Origin: Streptomyces filamentosus
Lineage (GTDB): Bacteria > Actinomycetota > Actinomycetes > Streptomycetales > Streptomycetaceae
Reading direction: 5' to 3'
NCBI RefSeq assembly: GCF_014654895.1
Contig: NZ_BNBE01000003.1
Span: 1,144,501-1,208,500 of the forward strand
DNA length: 64,000 bases
Part shown: piece by piece, positions 43,776 through 52,943 of the stretch
How the letters are laid out: each line of letters begins with the position of its first letter
How positions within the stretch are numbered: the stretch's first letter is position 1
The notes under the pieces: model-generated
Told to the model about the DNA's origin: nothing
Databases searched by the model: none
What the model saw: only the letters and a program-made list of their open reading frames with translations
Program-made: the position numbers and the translations under genes

Positions 43776-46700
43776 CTACTCCTGGTCGGCGGTCTGCTGT
43801 GGGTCGCCGGTAGCTTCCGCCTCGTTGTCTTCCTGGGGGGCGGTGCGGCGGTACTGCGGGTGGTCTAGGTCCATCTGCTGGGCTGCGTGGAGATGGACGG
43901 GGTAGCGGGTTCGGTTGCTCCATGCCAGGGGGCGGTTGCACAGGCGCGCTGTGAGGTTGGCGAGCACCTCCGGGTCTACCTCTGGTGCCAGGGGCAAGGG
44001 GTAGATTTCGGTGCCGTTCATCGTGTACCAGTTGGCGGCGACCTCGTTCTTCGAGATGTTGCCCTTCTCCTTGGAGCCGTGGCCGGCGGTCCACCGGGTC
44101 TTGTCTCCGCCGAGGCGGCCCGCCCCGTTCCCGTCGTACTGGTGAGGGACGTTCGACAGGATCCAGGTGGCGGGGCCGAGACCGGTGTCGAGCCGGTACA
44201 GCGACGTCGTGGTGCCGTTCGTGCCGATCAGGTTCCCGTCCGCGTCGAACCGGCTGACGCTGATCGGCTGCGGCACCTCGTCCGCGCTCTTGTTGATCCG
44301 GATGACGGCGATGGGTCGGTCCTGGTGGCGCAGCGTGCTGCCGGGGAGCCAGGTGTCTCCGGGTTCTCCGGTCAGGCCCTGCTTGTTGTTGTGGAGGCCG
44401 CCCCACAGCCTGCGGGTTCCGACTCCGTCCACGGTGACGGTATAGGGGAGGCGGCCGATGTGGACGGTCAGGTCGGAGAGGGCCTGGTCGATCTGCTCGG
44501 CGACCTTCTTGTAACCCTGGTTGTCATCGACCAGCTCGGTCATCTTGCCGGTCGGGTAGTCCAGGGCGTGGAAGGCGGCGATGGCGTTGTTGTAGTGCTG
44601 CCACTTCGGGTTGGTGTAGCTCCAGCCGTGGAGAGTCCAGGCGCCTCCCTCTACGGCAGGAGGCACCAGGGCGACTGCGGTGATGCAGATCTTCGCCTTC
44701 TCCCTGGGGTGCTGCTTGCTCTGCCGGCGTACGTGGATCCCGACGTGTGCGACGCCATGAGGGGCGTGGGCACCGATGGGGTCGATCAGGGCCGTGTCGA
44801 TGCGCTCGTCGAGGATTCCGATGTTGCGGTGCAGGTCGACGAGGGAGTAGAGCGCCTGGTGGTCCTTGCCCTGGTCCCGCTTGCGTTTGGTCTGCTTCAT
44901 GTCGGCGATGTACTGCGACACGATGCCCTTCTGGGCGATGATCCGGCGTCCCTGGTACTTGGCGTCGGTATCGTCGTTCTTTGCCCGCTGGCGCCGGTCT
45001 CGCCGGTTCTCGGCAGCTTCCTCCTCGGTGGTGTCCTCGATGGACTCGGCCGTGTACTCGGTCTCCGCCCAGACCGCTACGAGCGTTCCCGGTTCTCGGC
45101 GAAGGAAGGGGAGTTCGTCGACCAGCCGGGCCCGGCCCTTGGCGGGGCCGTGCGCGAGGAAGGCGGGGGCGTGGTGGAACACGACGCTGACAGTGTCGTC
45201 CTGCAGCGGGACGGGGACGCCGTCGGCGGGGTCGATGCTCGTGGCAGGCAGGCTGTAGGCATCACACAGCCCGTTGATCATGCGGGTGCGGTTCTCGTCC
45301 TTGCTCCACAGGCAGACGATCCGCAGGTGCTCGTATCCCATGGACGTGAGGGAGCGGGTCACCTCGGTCGGGGCGGGGAGAGGGTTCTTCGGATCGTTCC
45401 GGGGGAATCCGCGGGTGCTCAGGTACATGTCGGGGCTGGTCGCGGCGTCGCCGAAGACGTCGTGGATGTGCCGGTCCAGCTCACGCATATGGTGCATGCC
45501 GACGCCGCGTCCGATGGGGAACTTGTAGCTCTTGCCCTGAATCGGGCGGATCTTGCTGTCCGGGCCGATCGGGGGCAGCGCTTCCCGGATCTCGCCCTCG
45601 ACTCCTCCAGCGTCTTGCGCGGCGGCGTCGTGGTCGGCCTCGGCCTGGGCCCGGTTCTGGATGAGGCTCAGAGCGGTGTAGTCCATGCCGAGCTTGGCGA
45701 GGATCTGGAGCGCCATCCGGTTGATCCGCCGGATCTTGCCGCGGCCATCCAGCTCGACCTCGATCAGCGGGAGTTCGGGGTCAGCCTGCTCGACCAGCAC
45801 CTTCCGTGCGTAGGCCAGGTTGGACTTGAGGCGTGTCACCTGGGAGGAAGCCAGGATCACGGGGTAGGAGAGGTTGGGAAGGGTTTTCATGGACAGGCGG
45901 ATGCGTGCCACGGCGTGCGCGGTGCCGTTCTTGTTCGACCAGGGGTGGCCCCAGGCGATCAGGCCGCCCTCGCTGTCCGGACGGAGTGTGATCTCCTGTC
46001 CGTCAACCTTCCACGGACGTTCAGCCAGGCGGATCGACAGATCCCACGTCACCGTCCGGTACACCCAGCCCGGTGCGTCCGGCTGGCTGTTCTCGTTGGT
46101 GATCAGGTAGTCGGCGAGGAGGCGGCGTTCCTGCGGGGTGCTGGCTACCTTCACGGCCAGCGGATCGGGATGGTTGAGGCTGATCTGGTCGATGGGGGTG
46201 CCCATGGCCATGCCGACCATGAGGGTGAAGGCGTCGCGGAGGGTGTCGTTGTCGATCTCGACTCGGGTGACGAGGACGCCGGCCCAGGGATCGAAGTGGA
46301 CGTAGCCGCCCGTCAGGCAGCGCAGCGCGGTCGTGACGATGGAGTGGGGGGCCTGGACCTCTTCTCGGCCGGCGAGGTCCTTGTACGCGCGGTCGAAGCC
46401 TCGCCAGAGGTTCTTGAACCCGTTGTCGAACTCGCGGACCACAACGGCGGCGCCGTCGAGGAGCTGCGGGGTGCACAGGTACGCGGCGACGTTCAGCCGC
46501 TGCTTCTTGTTGACCTTGGACGGGTGGTCCGTGGCGAGCTGAACGGTCATCGGGGGGAGTGCTCCGTTTCTGGCCGTACGGCGGTATGCCGGGAAGGGTG
46601 AGTGCGAGGCAGGGAAGAGGGCCTCGTCGTCATCGGGCACCTCACCGGCCTCTGGCCGTGATGCGCGGCCGATCAGGCAGTCGTCTTTGGTGACGTAGGT

Positions 46701-46958
46701 GCCAAGACGATGGATCCCCATGAAGTGGATGCGCAGCTTGCCGGCCATCGCCGGCGGAAGAACGTCGTAGACCGGGCAGAGGTGTGCCTGATCCTGTTCG
46801 GCGAGAAGAGCTTCAGCCACGGCGGTGAATTCCTGCGGCGATCGAGCTGCGGGCTTCTGGAGCAGGCGGATGATAGCCATGGCCTGCGTATAGGTGTAGT
46901 CCGTGCGCCTCTGGAGCTTGCGGGCATCCTTCTGCAACGGTGTTTGCCGCTTGGGCAT
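43776..46958 (-). CDS. pPIWI_RE family protein (Argonaute/PIWI relative)
   Basis: A 1060-residue protein that I read as pPIWI_RE, the prokaryotic PIWI family encoded beside a DinG-type helicase and a REase-domain protein. The C-terminal third carries the RNase H-like PIWI region, ending with ISKNEVAANWYTMNGTEIYP, LARLCNRP-like text (LTARLCNRPLAWSNRTRYP) and LHAAQQMDLDHPQYRR, which resembles the pPIWI_RE C-terminus. The middle has MGYEHLRIVCLWSKDENRT and VSVVFHHAPAFLAHGPAKG. Residues 1-137 seem to be an extra N-terminal module, with an LQRRTDYTYTQAM motif, before MTVQLATDHPSKVNKKQRLN. ATG 46958 follows GAGGGA. Nuclease activity cannot be judged by eye. It would be expected to work with the helicase and nuclease upstream in defence against phage or plasmids. 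Confidence 0.75.
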   Translation of the reverse strand: MPKRQTPLQKDARKLQRRTDYTYTQAMAIIRLLQKPAARSPQEFTAVAEALLAEQDQAHLCPVYDVLPPAMAGKLRIHFMGIHRLGTYVTKDDCLIGRASRPEAGEVPDDDEALFPASHSPFPAYRRTARNGALPPMTVQLATDHPSKVNKKQRLNVAAYLCTPQLLDGAAVVVREFDNGFKNLWRGFDRAYKDLAGREEVQAPHSIVTTALRCLTGGYVHFDPWAGVLVTRVEIDNDTLRDAFTLMVGMAMGTPIDQISLNHPDPLAVKVASTPQERRLLADYLITNENSQPDAPGWVYRTVTWDLSIRLAERPWKVDGQEITLRPDSEGGLIAWGHPWSNKNGTAHAVARIRLSMKTLPNLSYPVILASSQVTRLKSNLAYARKVLVEQADPELPLIEVELDGRGKIRRINRMALQILAKLGMDYTALSLIQNRAQAEADHDAAAQDAGGVEGEIREALPPIGPDSKIRPIQGKSYKFPIGRGVGMHHMRELDRHIHDVFGDAATSPDMYLSTRGFPRNDPKNPLPAPTEVTRSLTSMGYEHLRIVCLWSKDENRTRMINGLCDAYSLPATSIDPADGVPVPLQDDTVSVVFHHAPAFLAHGPAKGRARLVDELPFLRREPGTLVAVWAETEYTAESIEDTTEEEAAENRRDRRQRAKNDDTDAKYQGRRIIAQKGIVSQYIADMKQTKRKRDQGKDHQALYSLVDLHRNIGILDERIDTALIDPIGAHAPHGVAHVGIHVRRQSKQHPREKAKICITAVALVPPAVEGGAWTLHGWSYTNPKWQHYNNAIAAFHALDYPTGKMTELVDDNQGYKKVAEQIDQALSDLTVHIGRLPYTVTVDGVGTRRLWGGLHNNKQGLTGEPGDTWLPGSTLRHQDRPIAVIRINKSADEVPQPISVSRFDADGNLIGTNGTTTSLYRLDTGLGPATWILSNVPHQYDGNGAGRLGGDKTRWTAGHGSKEKGNISKNEVAANWYTMNGTEIYPLPLAPEVDPEVLANLTARLCNRPLAWSNRTRYPVHLHAAQQMDLDHPQYRRTAPQEDNEAEATGDPQQTADQE

Positions 46959-47114
46959 GTCTGTTCCCTCGCGCGGTATCCCATGCTTCCCGCCGAGACG
47001 ATGACGATGCCTGGCAGTGATGTGCGTGCCCGAGACGGGCTTCATCGCGCGGGTCCAACGGGGCCTTTGGCCAACGGTCGCTGCATGGGAGCTTCCGTCA
47101 TTCGCCTGGGCAGT

Positions 47115-47155
47115 GCGCGTCCAGCCGTGCGTCACCGTAGCACGGCTGGACGCGC
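47115..47155. terminator. Perfect hairpin between helicase and pPIWI_RE genes
   Basis: A 16-bp perfect stem (47115-47130 with 47140-47155) with a 9-base loop sits directly after the helicase stop (47158). It probably attenuates or ends the helicase transcript. The remaining ~155 bases up to 46959 would then hold a promoter for the pPIWI_RE gene. Confidence 0.8.
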
Positions 47156-47157
47156 AA

Positions 47158-50100
47158 TCAGTGCCCTTCGGAATCCTCGGAGTTGATGCCGGCGTACGCG
47201 AGGAACGCGGCGAGCGCTTCGCGGTAGATCGCATCCATTCTCCGCCGGACGTCCGGAGTCCACTTCTCGTGCATACGCCGCAGGATGTTCTTCAGGTCGG
47301 ACTTCCACGAGTCGTTGTGGAAGGCGTAGTCGACCAGGTGCAGCGTCATGTCCGTGCCGCCGCGGCGGGCCCTGCCAGCGAGTTGGATCATGTCGACGAT
47401 CATCCCGGCGACGATCTCCTCCTGGAGGGTCTTGTGGGCACTAACGAACCCGGGCGCGGAGCGCATGATCAGCCGGAGCCGAGACCAGGCTGCCTCTCGC
47501 GCCTTGTGCAGGACTTCGAGAGGATCACTCGCGGGAGTGACGGCGTTGAGCCCGGCAGCGTTGATGGAGGCGTACATCTCCGGCGGGTCGGTGAGCAGCG
47601 CGAGAGGCCGCGTGCACAGGTAGACGCTGGTGATCGCCGACCGGCGGCCGATGATGATGTTCAGGCCGCGCGCGATCCTCGCCATGGGGACGACGAGGAT
47701 CTTCCCGCGTTTGGGGAAAGTGGTGAATTCCTCGGGTGTCAGCTCGACGACACCAGGGGGGAGTTTGACGGCTTCCCGGAGCCGGTCACGCCGGTACTTG
47801 TCCGGGGGAACCGCGACGCACAGGCCGTCGCGGTAGTCGCCCGATGCGTAGATGCCTGCGGCGATGTGACGGCAGTGCTCGTAGGAGTTGACGACGACCG
47901 CCACATGCGCCCGGTCGGGGTCGCTTTCGAGGAGTTCGGTGAGCTCGGGGTGGATCCTGTCGCTGTAGAGCTTCTCCCCGAGCGCGTTGAGAGCCTTGCT
48001 CTTGAGGTGCTGGGGGAGTCCGGAGATCTGGATGTCACGGTTGAGTGCGTCCTTGAGTGGCGCCTGCATGGCGCTGATGCTCTCCGGGTCGGCATCGGTC
48101 ATCCACCACTTCACGCGGCCATGTACATGCTCACGTACGGCCTGGGGGAAATAGGCGGTCGCCGACAGGCCCATGACCGGGCGCTCGACGCCGGCCAGCA
48201 CGAGAGACACGATGCCGCCGAGCTGCGCCGTGTAGGTGTGCGGATCGCCGGAAATGCTCTGCGAGGTGAGTTCGGCGGACTTCTCCGGGTCGTCCAGGCC
48301 GGTGACCCGGTAGCCGAAGACGCCCTTACCGAGCATCCCAAAGGGCAGGATGCCGGATGCCACACCTGTCTCTAGCTTCTCTCCGAGCTTCTGCGCGGAG
48401 GGGAGTCCGGCGGCCTTGAACTGAGCGGTCTTCCCTCGGAGGCGCTCAAGGGTCATGTCCAGTTCGGCCAGCCATACCCGGACGATCAGAAGCTCGATGG
48501 CCTCACCCCGGTCGTAGCCGTTGGGGACGACATCCTTGAGGATCTTGTCCATCTCAGATCGGGCCTGGGTGAGGAGGTCTTCTCCCCGTGATGCGAGGAG
48601 GTTCCCCAGCGCCGCCCGCACCGCTTCCAGGCGCGGTTCCAAGGGAGTGCTGCAGATTCGGCCCAGGGGGAGCGCGTCCTCAGACGATTCCGGGTGCACG
48701 GGATGCAAGGCGTTCAGCTTGTCGAACAGCTCGGCCGGGATCTCCTGGACATCGGTGACGTCCTCCTCGGGGAACAAGAGCGTGATCAGCCGCCGGTCCC
48801 GCGACCCGGACAGGTGCCACATGCTGCTGTTCGAACCGTGCGTGTCCTTCGCCTCGTCCCGCCCCTCGTAGTAGCGCAGGTGAAGCTCGTCGGTACACAG
48901 CGCGGCGAGGAGGAATTCCGCCAGGTAGCGGGCGTGGCTGATGGTGGGGCACAACTCCTTGATCGCTTCGGACGACATGATCCGCTGGTCGTCGTCCAGG
49001 TCGCGAAGAGGAACGCTCTTGCGCTGCCGGGAGTCAAGGATCAGATCGCTGGAGCACATGTCAACCGCTACCGACTGGAACTGGTCGACCTCGTCGATCA
49101 GGACGGCATGTGAGCGGCGGAACGCGAACTCGGCCACGGACAGGTCGCCGGCCTTCCTGCCGTCGAGCACGACGCCGATGTGGATTCGCCCGGCCATGAA
49201 GTTGTGGTGGTTGGTCACCACGACCGCGGCCTTGCACGCCTGGCGCTGCTGCTCGTACTTTCCGCAGGTCTGCATCCACGAGCAGGACCGGCTCCCCGTC
49301 ATCGGAGGGATGGGGCCCAGGTACCGGCACGACTCGCTTCCCGGAGGGTACGGGTGCGTGCTGGTCGTCGCGTGCTTGAGGGCACACCCGTAGGAGAGGG
49401 TGTCGAGGCGCCATAGGGTCTCGTCGTCCTGGCCGATGAGAGGGCCTTCGATGCGGGAGACCAGCTTCATGGCCCGGTCGTGGAGCCGAGAGGGCGACAT
49501 CAGAGGGGCGCAGGTTTTCTCACTACCGAGAGCGCTGAGGTCTTCCTTGATCTCCCACGCGGCGGACAGCGTCGCCTCGACGGTTGGGAGGACCAGAGTG
49601 ATGGCGTACCCGTTGACGGCGAGCCAGGATGCCGCGACCCTCACGAGGACACTCTTACCGGTTCCGGTAGGGGCGTTGAAGATCTCAATGGGCCCGGCGA
49701 GGAGCATCAGGGCGTCACCGACGCTGATGTCGTCGGTTGTCTGGAGCTCGTGGAAGAGTCTGGACAGGACGTCGAAGAGGTACCCCTCCTTGCCGTGCTT
49801 CTCGTAGCGGGCCTGGTCGACCTTCCTCGCGTGGTCCAGAAGATCAGGGGTGGGGATTCTTAGGTCCGGTTCGTAGGGGAGCGTGTTCACCTCGGGGAGG
49901 TCATCGAGGTCTTTCCCGCTGGTGAAGGTGCCGGTTGCCGGGATGACCGCCCGACCGACGATCTCGCCCTTCCCCGACGCGTACCGCTTGGCCGTGAGCC
50001 ACGTCCCTGGGTCGGCCGGGGGATGCGCCCTCCGGCGCCCGTACGACTTCGACAGCCTCTCCAGCATGCGGTCGACGTGGGCGAGGAGATCGCCGCCGAC

Positions 50101-50445
50101 CCGCGGCTTCGCGGACACGGCGCTGCCGGGATCCCCCACCGCTTCGAACGGGATGCCGCCGTCCGGAGACTGCTCCGCCAGGCAGCCGCGTACGAACCGG
50201 GTGAACACCCCCGACGAGGCGAAGTCCTGCCGCCCGTACCGGATGACACCGGCGATCCGCTGTTTGTCCGCGAGCGCCATCTCCCGCCACCGGTCCCACA
50301 GGTCCAGGTGACCAGTGAAGAAGAACGACGCGTGACGGAACGACGCCACCAAGTGGCCTTCATCGTCCTTCTCCGGGAAGTAGTGCGCCGCCAAGGCCAG
50401 CGCGGCGGACGCCGAACCGACACCCTTCGACAACTTCTTCGTCAC
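47158..50445 (-). CDS. DinG/XPD-like superfamily 2 helicase of the pPIWI_RE operon
   Basis: A 1095-residue helicase. Walker A is FNAPTGTGKSVLVRVAASWL (~residues 255-275). Walker B is LIDEVDQFQ (~448), an unusual DEVD for DEAH. Between them four cysteines (CALKH, ESCRYLG, RSCSWMQTCG and QACKAAVVVTNHHNF, residues ~353-403) match the Fe-S cluster of XPD/DinG helicases. Motif VI is QLAGRARRGGTDM (~1027). The N-terminal ~230 residues are specific to this family. I choose the GTG at 50445 because it overlaps the nuclease stop by GTGA. In pPIWI_RE modules this enzyme is thought to unwind target nucleic acid. It is followed by a hairpin at 47115-47155. Confidence 0.85.
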   Translation of the reverse strand: MTKKLSKGVGSASAALALAAHYFPEKDDEGHLVASFRHASFFFTGHLDLWDRWREMALADKQRIAGVIRYGRQDFASSGVFTRFVRGCLAEQSPDGGIPFEAVGDPGSAVSAKPRVGGDLLAHVDRMLERLSKSYGRRRAHPPADPGTWLTAKRYASGKGEIVGRAVIPATGTFTSGKDLDDLPEVNTLPYEPDLRIPTPDLLDHARKVDQARYEKHGKEGYLFDVLSRLFHELQTTDDISVGDALMLLAGPIEIFNAPTGTGKSVLVRVAASWLAVNGYAITLVLPTVEATLSAAWEIKEDLSALGSEKTCAPLMSPSRLHDRAMKLVSRIEGPLIGQDDETLWRLDTLSYGCALKHATTSTHPYPPGSESCRYLGPIPPMTGSRSCSWMQTCGKYEQQRQACKAAVVVTNHHNFMAGRIHIGVVLDGRKAGDLSVAEFAFRRSHAVLIDEVDQFQSVAVDMCSSDLILDSRQRKSVPLRDLDDDQRIMSSEAIKELCPTISHARYLAEFLLAALCTDELHLRYYEGRDEAKDTHGSNSSMWHLSGSRDRRLITLLFPEEDVTDVQEIPAELFDKLNALHPVHPESSEDALPLGRICSTPLEPRLEAVRAALGNLLASRGEDLLTQARSEMDKILKDVVPNGYDRGEAIELLIVRVWLAELDMTLERLRGKTAQFKAAGLPSAQKLGEKLETGVASGILPFGMLGKGVFGYRVTGLDDPEKSAELTSQSISGDPHTYTAQLGGIVSLVLAGVERPVMGLSATAYFPQAVREHVHGRVKWWMTDADPESISAMQAPLKDALNRDIQISGLPQHLKSKALNALGEKLYSDRIHPELTELLESDPDRAHVAVVVNSYEHCRHIAAGIYASGDYRDGLCVAVPPDKYRRDRLREAVKLPPGVVELTPEEFTTFPKRGKILVVPMARIARGLNIIIGRRSAITSVYLCTRPLALLTDPPEMYASINAAGLNAVTPASDPLEVLHKAREAAWSRLRLIMRSAPGFVSAHKTLQEEIVAGMIVDMIQLAGRARRGGTDMTLHLVDYAFHNDSWKSDLKNILRRMHEKWTPDVRRRMDAIYREALAAFLAYAGINSEDSEGH

Positions 50446-51707
50446 GCCCACGTCGCACCCGCTTCCTTGCACACCCGCGCGCCGAAGTCCCCAGCGGTCG
50501 CCACCCGCATCCACTTCCGGCTGACGTCCTCCAGCATCGGAACCGTGTCGTACCGGAAGTCCGGAACAACCAGCCAGTCAGCACCGCCCTTGTCACCCCG
50601 GTCAGCGGTGATCTTGTCAGCGAGGAGTGTCGCGTACGTGTAGTCCTTCACATCGACCTTGAACTCAGTCCTCACCCCCGGCTTCCGTGTCACCGTGACG
50701 AGCAGGTCGTAGGTGTCCATATCCGGCCACAGGGCCACGACCACGCCCTTCTTCTTCACGGCGGGCGTCGACAACGCGTCATACAGGCCCAACTCGGGAA
50801 TCCCCGGGATCGTTGTGCATCGCCATACCCCTCGCACCAGGGCCCTGTGCCCCTTCTCCGGGGTCGGTTCGGGCATCCGGTCCGTGATGTCCTTGAACAG
50901 GACGCTCGCATTCCCCTCGGGCTTCAACGGCCTGCCCACGGGCCGCAGCTCTGGTGCCTTGCCGCTATCCGGAACCCTGAATTCGTACCGTGCTCCCTGC
51001 CGGGCGTGCGGCCGGTGGAAACAGCGGACCTTCCCCGCAGAGCCGCGCTTCTCGCCATGCAGCGTAATCTTCATGGGCCACGAGCAGAACGGGCATGCGA
51101 ACCACCACCGTTGGTCGTAGAGCGCGTCGAACCGGATAGGTTCGTAGAACTCGTCGAGCTTCGCGGGGAGATCAAGACGGCGCAGTTCCCCGGCAGGCCC
51201 AGCCGGAGTCCTGATCAGAGCGGACCGCCATGCGCAGTAGGACTCCTGGGAGCGACCCTTCAACAGTTCCCGGTGCACCAGTGTCTGGTGCAACTCGTCG
51301 CTGACTCGGGCACCCATCGCTGACCGGCCGTTCCAGGAAGCCTTCTCGAGGGCCTCCAGGACGGTCCGCTGCTCCATCTCCAGATCGTAGGAGTCCTCCT
51401 CGAACTCCCCGTCCCCGGTAATGGCGTAGAAGCCCGACATCTCGCCGGCGTCCACACCGTTGGGCAGCAGCGCCGACAGGTCTTCCGTCAGCATCTCCCG
51501 GAACTTGGTGAAGGTCAGGGGCTTTCCGGGGCCCCAAGCCCAGAGGATCCTCGCGTGGGCGTCCATCATCTCCTTGAGGCGGACTTCCGGGTCTGTGCTG
51601 CTATCGGACCCGGTCAGTGCCCTCGCGGCCATAGCGGCAGCGGTCATGACGACATGCCGGACCTCGGCGTCATGCAATGAACTGACGTAAGTAGAGCGTG
51701 CGTTCAC
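50442..51707 (-). CDS. PD-(D/E)xK nuclease with zinc ribbon (pPIWI_RE-associated REase)
   Basis: A 421-residue protein. The N-terminal ~190 residues are helical. A zinc-ribbon-like segment follows (WWFACPFCSWPMKITLHGE, KVRCFHRPHARQG, residues ~200-230). The C-terminal ~120 residues carry a restriction-endonuclease fold: VALWPDMDTYDLLVTV gives the first acidic residue and TEFKVDVKDYTYA gives the D-x-K (~residue 350), with a later ADWLVVPDF strand. This is the third component expected of a pPIWI_RE module. It is translationally coupled to the helicase (GTGA) and preceded by the wHTH gene. Confidence 0.83.
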   Translation of the reverse strand: MNARSTYVSSLHDAEVRHVVMTAAAMAARALTGSDSSTDPEVRLKEMMDAHARILWAWGPGKPLTFTKFREMLTEDLSALLPNGVDAGEMSGFYAITGDGEFEEDSYDLEMEQRTVLEALEKASWNGRSAMGARVSDELHQTLVHRELLKGRSQESYCAWRSALIRTPAGPAGELRRLDLPAKLDEFYEPIRFDALYDQRWWFACPFCSWPMKITLHGEKRGSAGKVRCFHRPHARQGARYEFRVPDSGKAPELRPVGRPLKPEGNASVLFKDITDRMPEPTPEKGHRALVRGVWRCTTIPGIPELGLYDALSTPAVKKKGVVVALWPDMDTYDLLVTVTRKPGVRTEFKVDVKDYTYATLLADKITADRGDKGGADWLVVPDFRYDTVPMLEDVSRKWMRVATAGDFGARVCKEAGATWA

Positions 51708-51792
51708 CTCTTTGACCTTAGGTGTGAACCAACGCTCCGCAGTCGCTTGAGTGATAATTCATCAGTTCGAGTGACGGAGTGTGCAGAAACCA

Positions 51793-52596
51793 CTACGCAA
51801 GCTCCGCAATGGGGACATTTGGGTACATGCCTCGATAGGTGTCCCGGTATTCGGTGATGTGCTGGCGTCCGGCGTCAGTCAGGCGCCATCGGTACTCTCG
51901 TACGAACGCCTCCTCGCCTTCCCCTTCAGTCACCGGAAATTCATCGATCAAACCCCGGCTTCTACCTCCGTGAGGCCCATGCGGCCGGTACCCCGTTCCC
52001 AGGTAGAACTTCGACCTCCCCCACATATCATCATCTGAAAGGCCGTCCGGCCCGGCGGAGGCCACTTTCATCAGACTGGACCACAGCCACTCTGAAAGCA
52101 GGTGCGTCGGCCGCCGTGCCGAAGGCGCCTCACCGAGACCTGCTCGCGCGCAGGCTCGGCCCAAGCGAGTGAGTTCCACCAGGACTCGTGGAACGAAGCC
52201 CAGGGGGAACACCTCGACCTGGTCCTCCGAGACCACGACAAGCCCGCGCGTGGCCAGAGCCTTGAACGTCTGGCCAGCACCAGCGTCATGTTCCCCCAGT
52301 ACCCGTAGGCGGTCCTGAAGGGCCGTGTACCCCGTGAACTCCGGGTCGGCTTTGATTGTGAACGGGATCTTTCTCCACTCTGCCGCAGGAATCCGCTTAC
52401 CCGAACCGGCCGCGCGCGCAGCCGTCGCCTGACGCTCAACCTCCTGGTCCTCCTGGTAGCAGGCCGCCAGATAGGTGCGCTGCCGCTCATTGAGGCCCTC
52501 CCAGATCTCCGCTGCTCGTACGGATGAGTGCTTCCTGCCCTTGGAAGGGGGCTTCGGAGGCACGTCAGCCGGTTGGCTCCGCATCCACGCGTCCAT
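51793..52596 (-). CDS. Winged-helix-like protein at the head of the pPIWI_RE operon
   Basis: A 267-residue protein. IWEGLNERQRTYLAACYQED followed by a long helix and YTALQDRLRVLGEHDAGAGQ, TFKALATRGLVVVSEDQVEV reads as a winged-helix pair, common in actinobacterial proteins with the LNERQRxYL motif. The C-terminal half is YRPHGPHGGRSRGLIDEFPV and YRWRLTDAGRQHITEYRDTY, a second winged-helix-like unit (LTDAGRQH is a typical wing). It is most likely a DNA-binding regulator of, or component in, the operon. The start could be ATG 52596 or ATG 52584. Confidence 0.65.
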   Translation of the reverse strand: MDAWMRSQPADVPPKPPSKGRKHSSVRAAEIWEGLNERQRTYLAACYQEDQEVERQATAARAAGSGKRIPAAEWRKIPFTIKADPEFTGYTALQDRLRVLGEHDAGAGQTFKALATRGLVVVSEDQVEVFPLGFVPRVLVELTRLGRACARAGLGEAPSARRPTHLLSEWLWSSLMKVASAGPDGLSDDDMWGRSKFYLGTGYRPHGPHGGRSRGLIDEFPVTEGEGEEAFVREYRWRLTDAGRQHITEYRDTYRGMYPNVPIAELA

Positions 52597-52808
52597 CAGA
52601 ATCCGGGGCGGCCGTACATCCGGGCCAAGGCGCCGCCCAGCAGCCCCGCAGGTTCCGGATCCCACAGCATCTTGTCCAGTACGGCTTCCATCGGTTCTTT
52701 ACGCAGATCCACCGAACGCAGCGACATGCGCCCGAACGTACCCCAGAGGCGGCACGCCAAGCCCGACACCGACCTCCTCCGCAGACGGTTCGCGCCTCCG
52801 CACCCGCA

Positions 52809-52943
52809 GTGAGCCGACTTGACGCCCCTGCCGCAGCTCCCGACACCGGGGAGCAGATCTGGAACAACCGGGCCAGCGGCGAGCGCTACTTCACCTCCAC
52901 GGGGCAGAGAGACGCCCCGCCCAACGAGGAGAGCAATACCTGA
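52809..52943 (+). CDS. Possible 44-residue leader peptide coupled to the MazG-like gene
   Basis: From a GTG at 52809 a short frame encodes SRLDAPAAAPDTGEQIWNN, then RASGERYFTSTGQRD and PPNEESNT, ending at a TGA that overlaps the next ATG as TGATG. The overlap and the balanced composition are suggestive of a small coupled gene. No family is recognised and the peptide may be only a leader. Confidence 0.35.
   Translation: MSRLDAPAAAPDTGEQIWNNRASGERYFTSTGQRDAPPNEESNT

Noticed and set aside
43887..46601. 904-residue plus-strand frame across the pPIWI_RE gene
   Set aside because: Its composition (Gly/Val/Asp runs) is that of an antisense shadow; the minus-strand protein is motif-rich and has a proper start.
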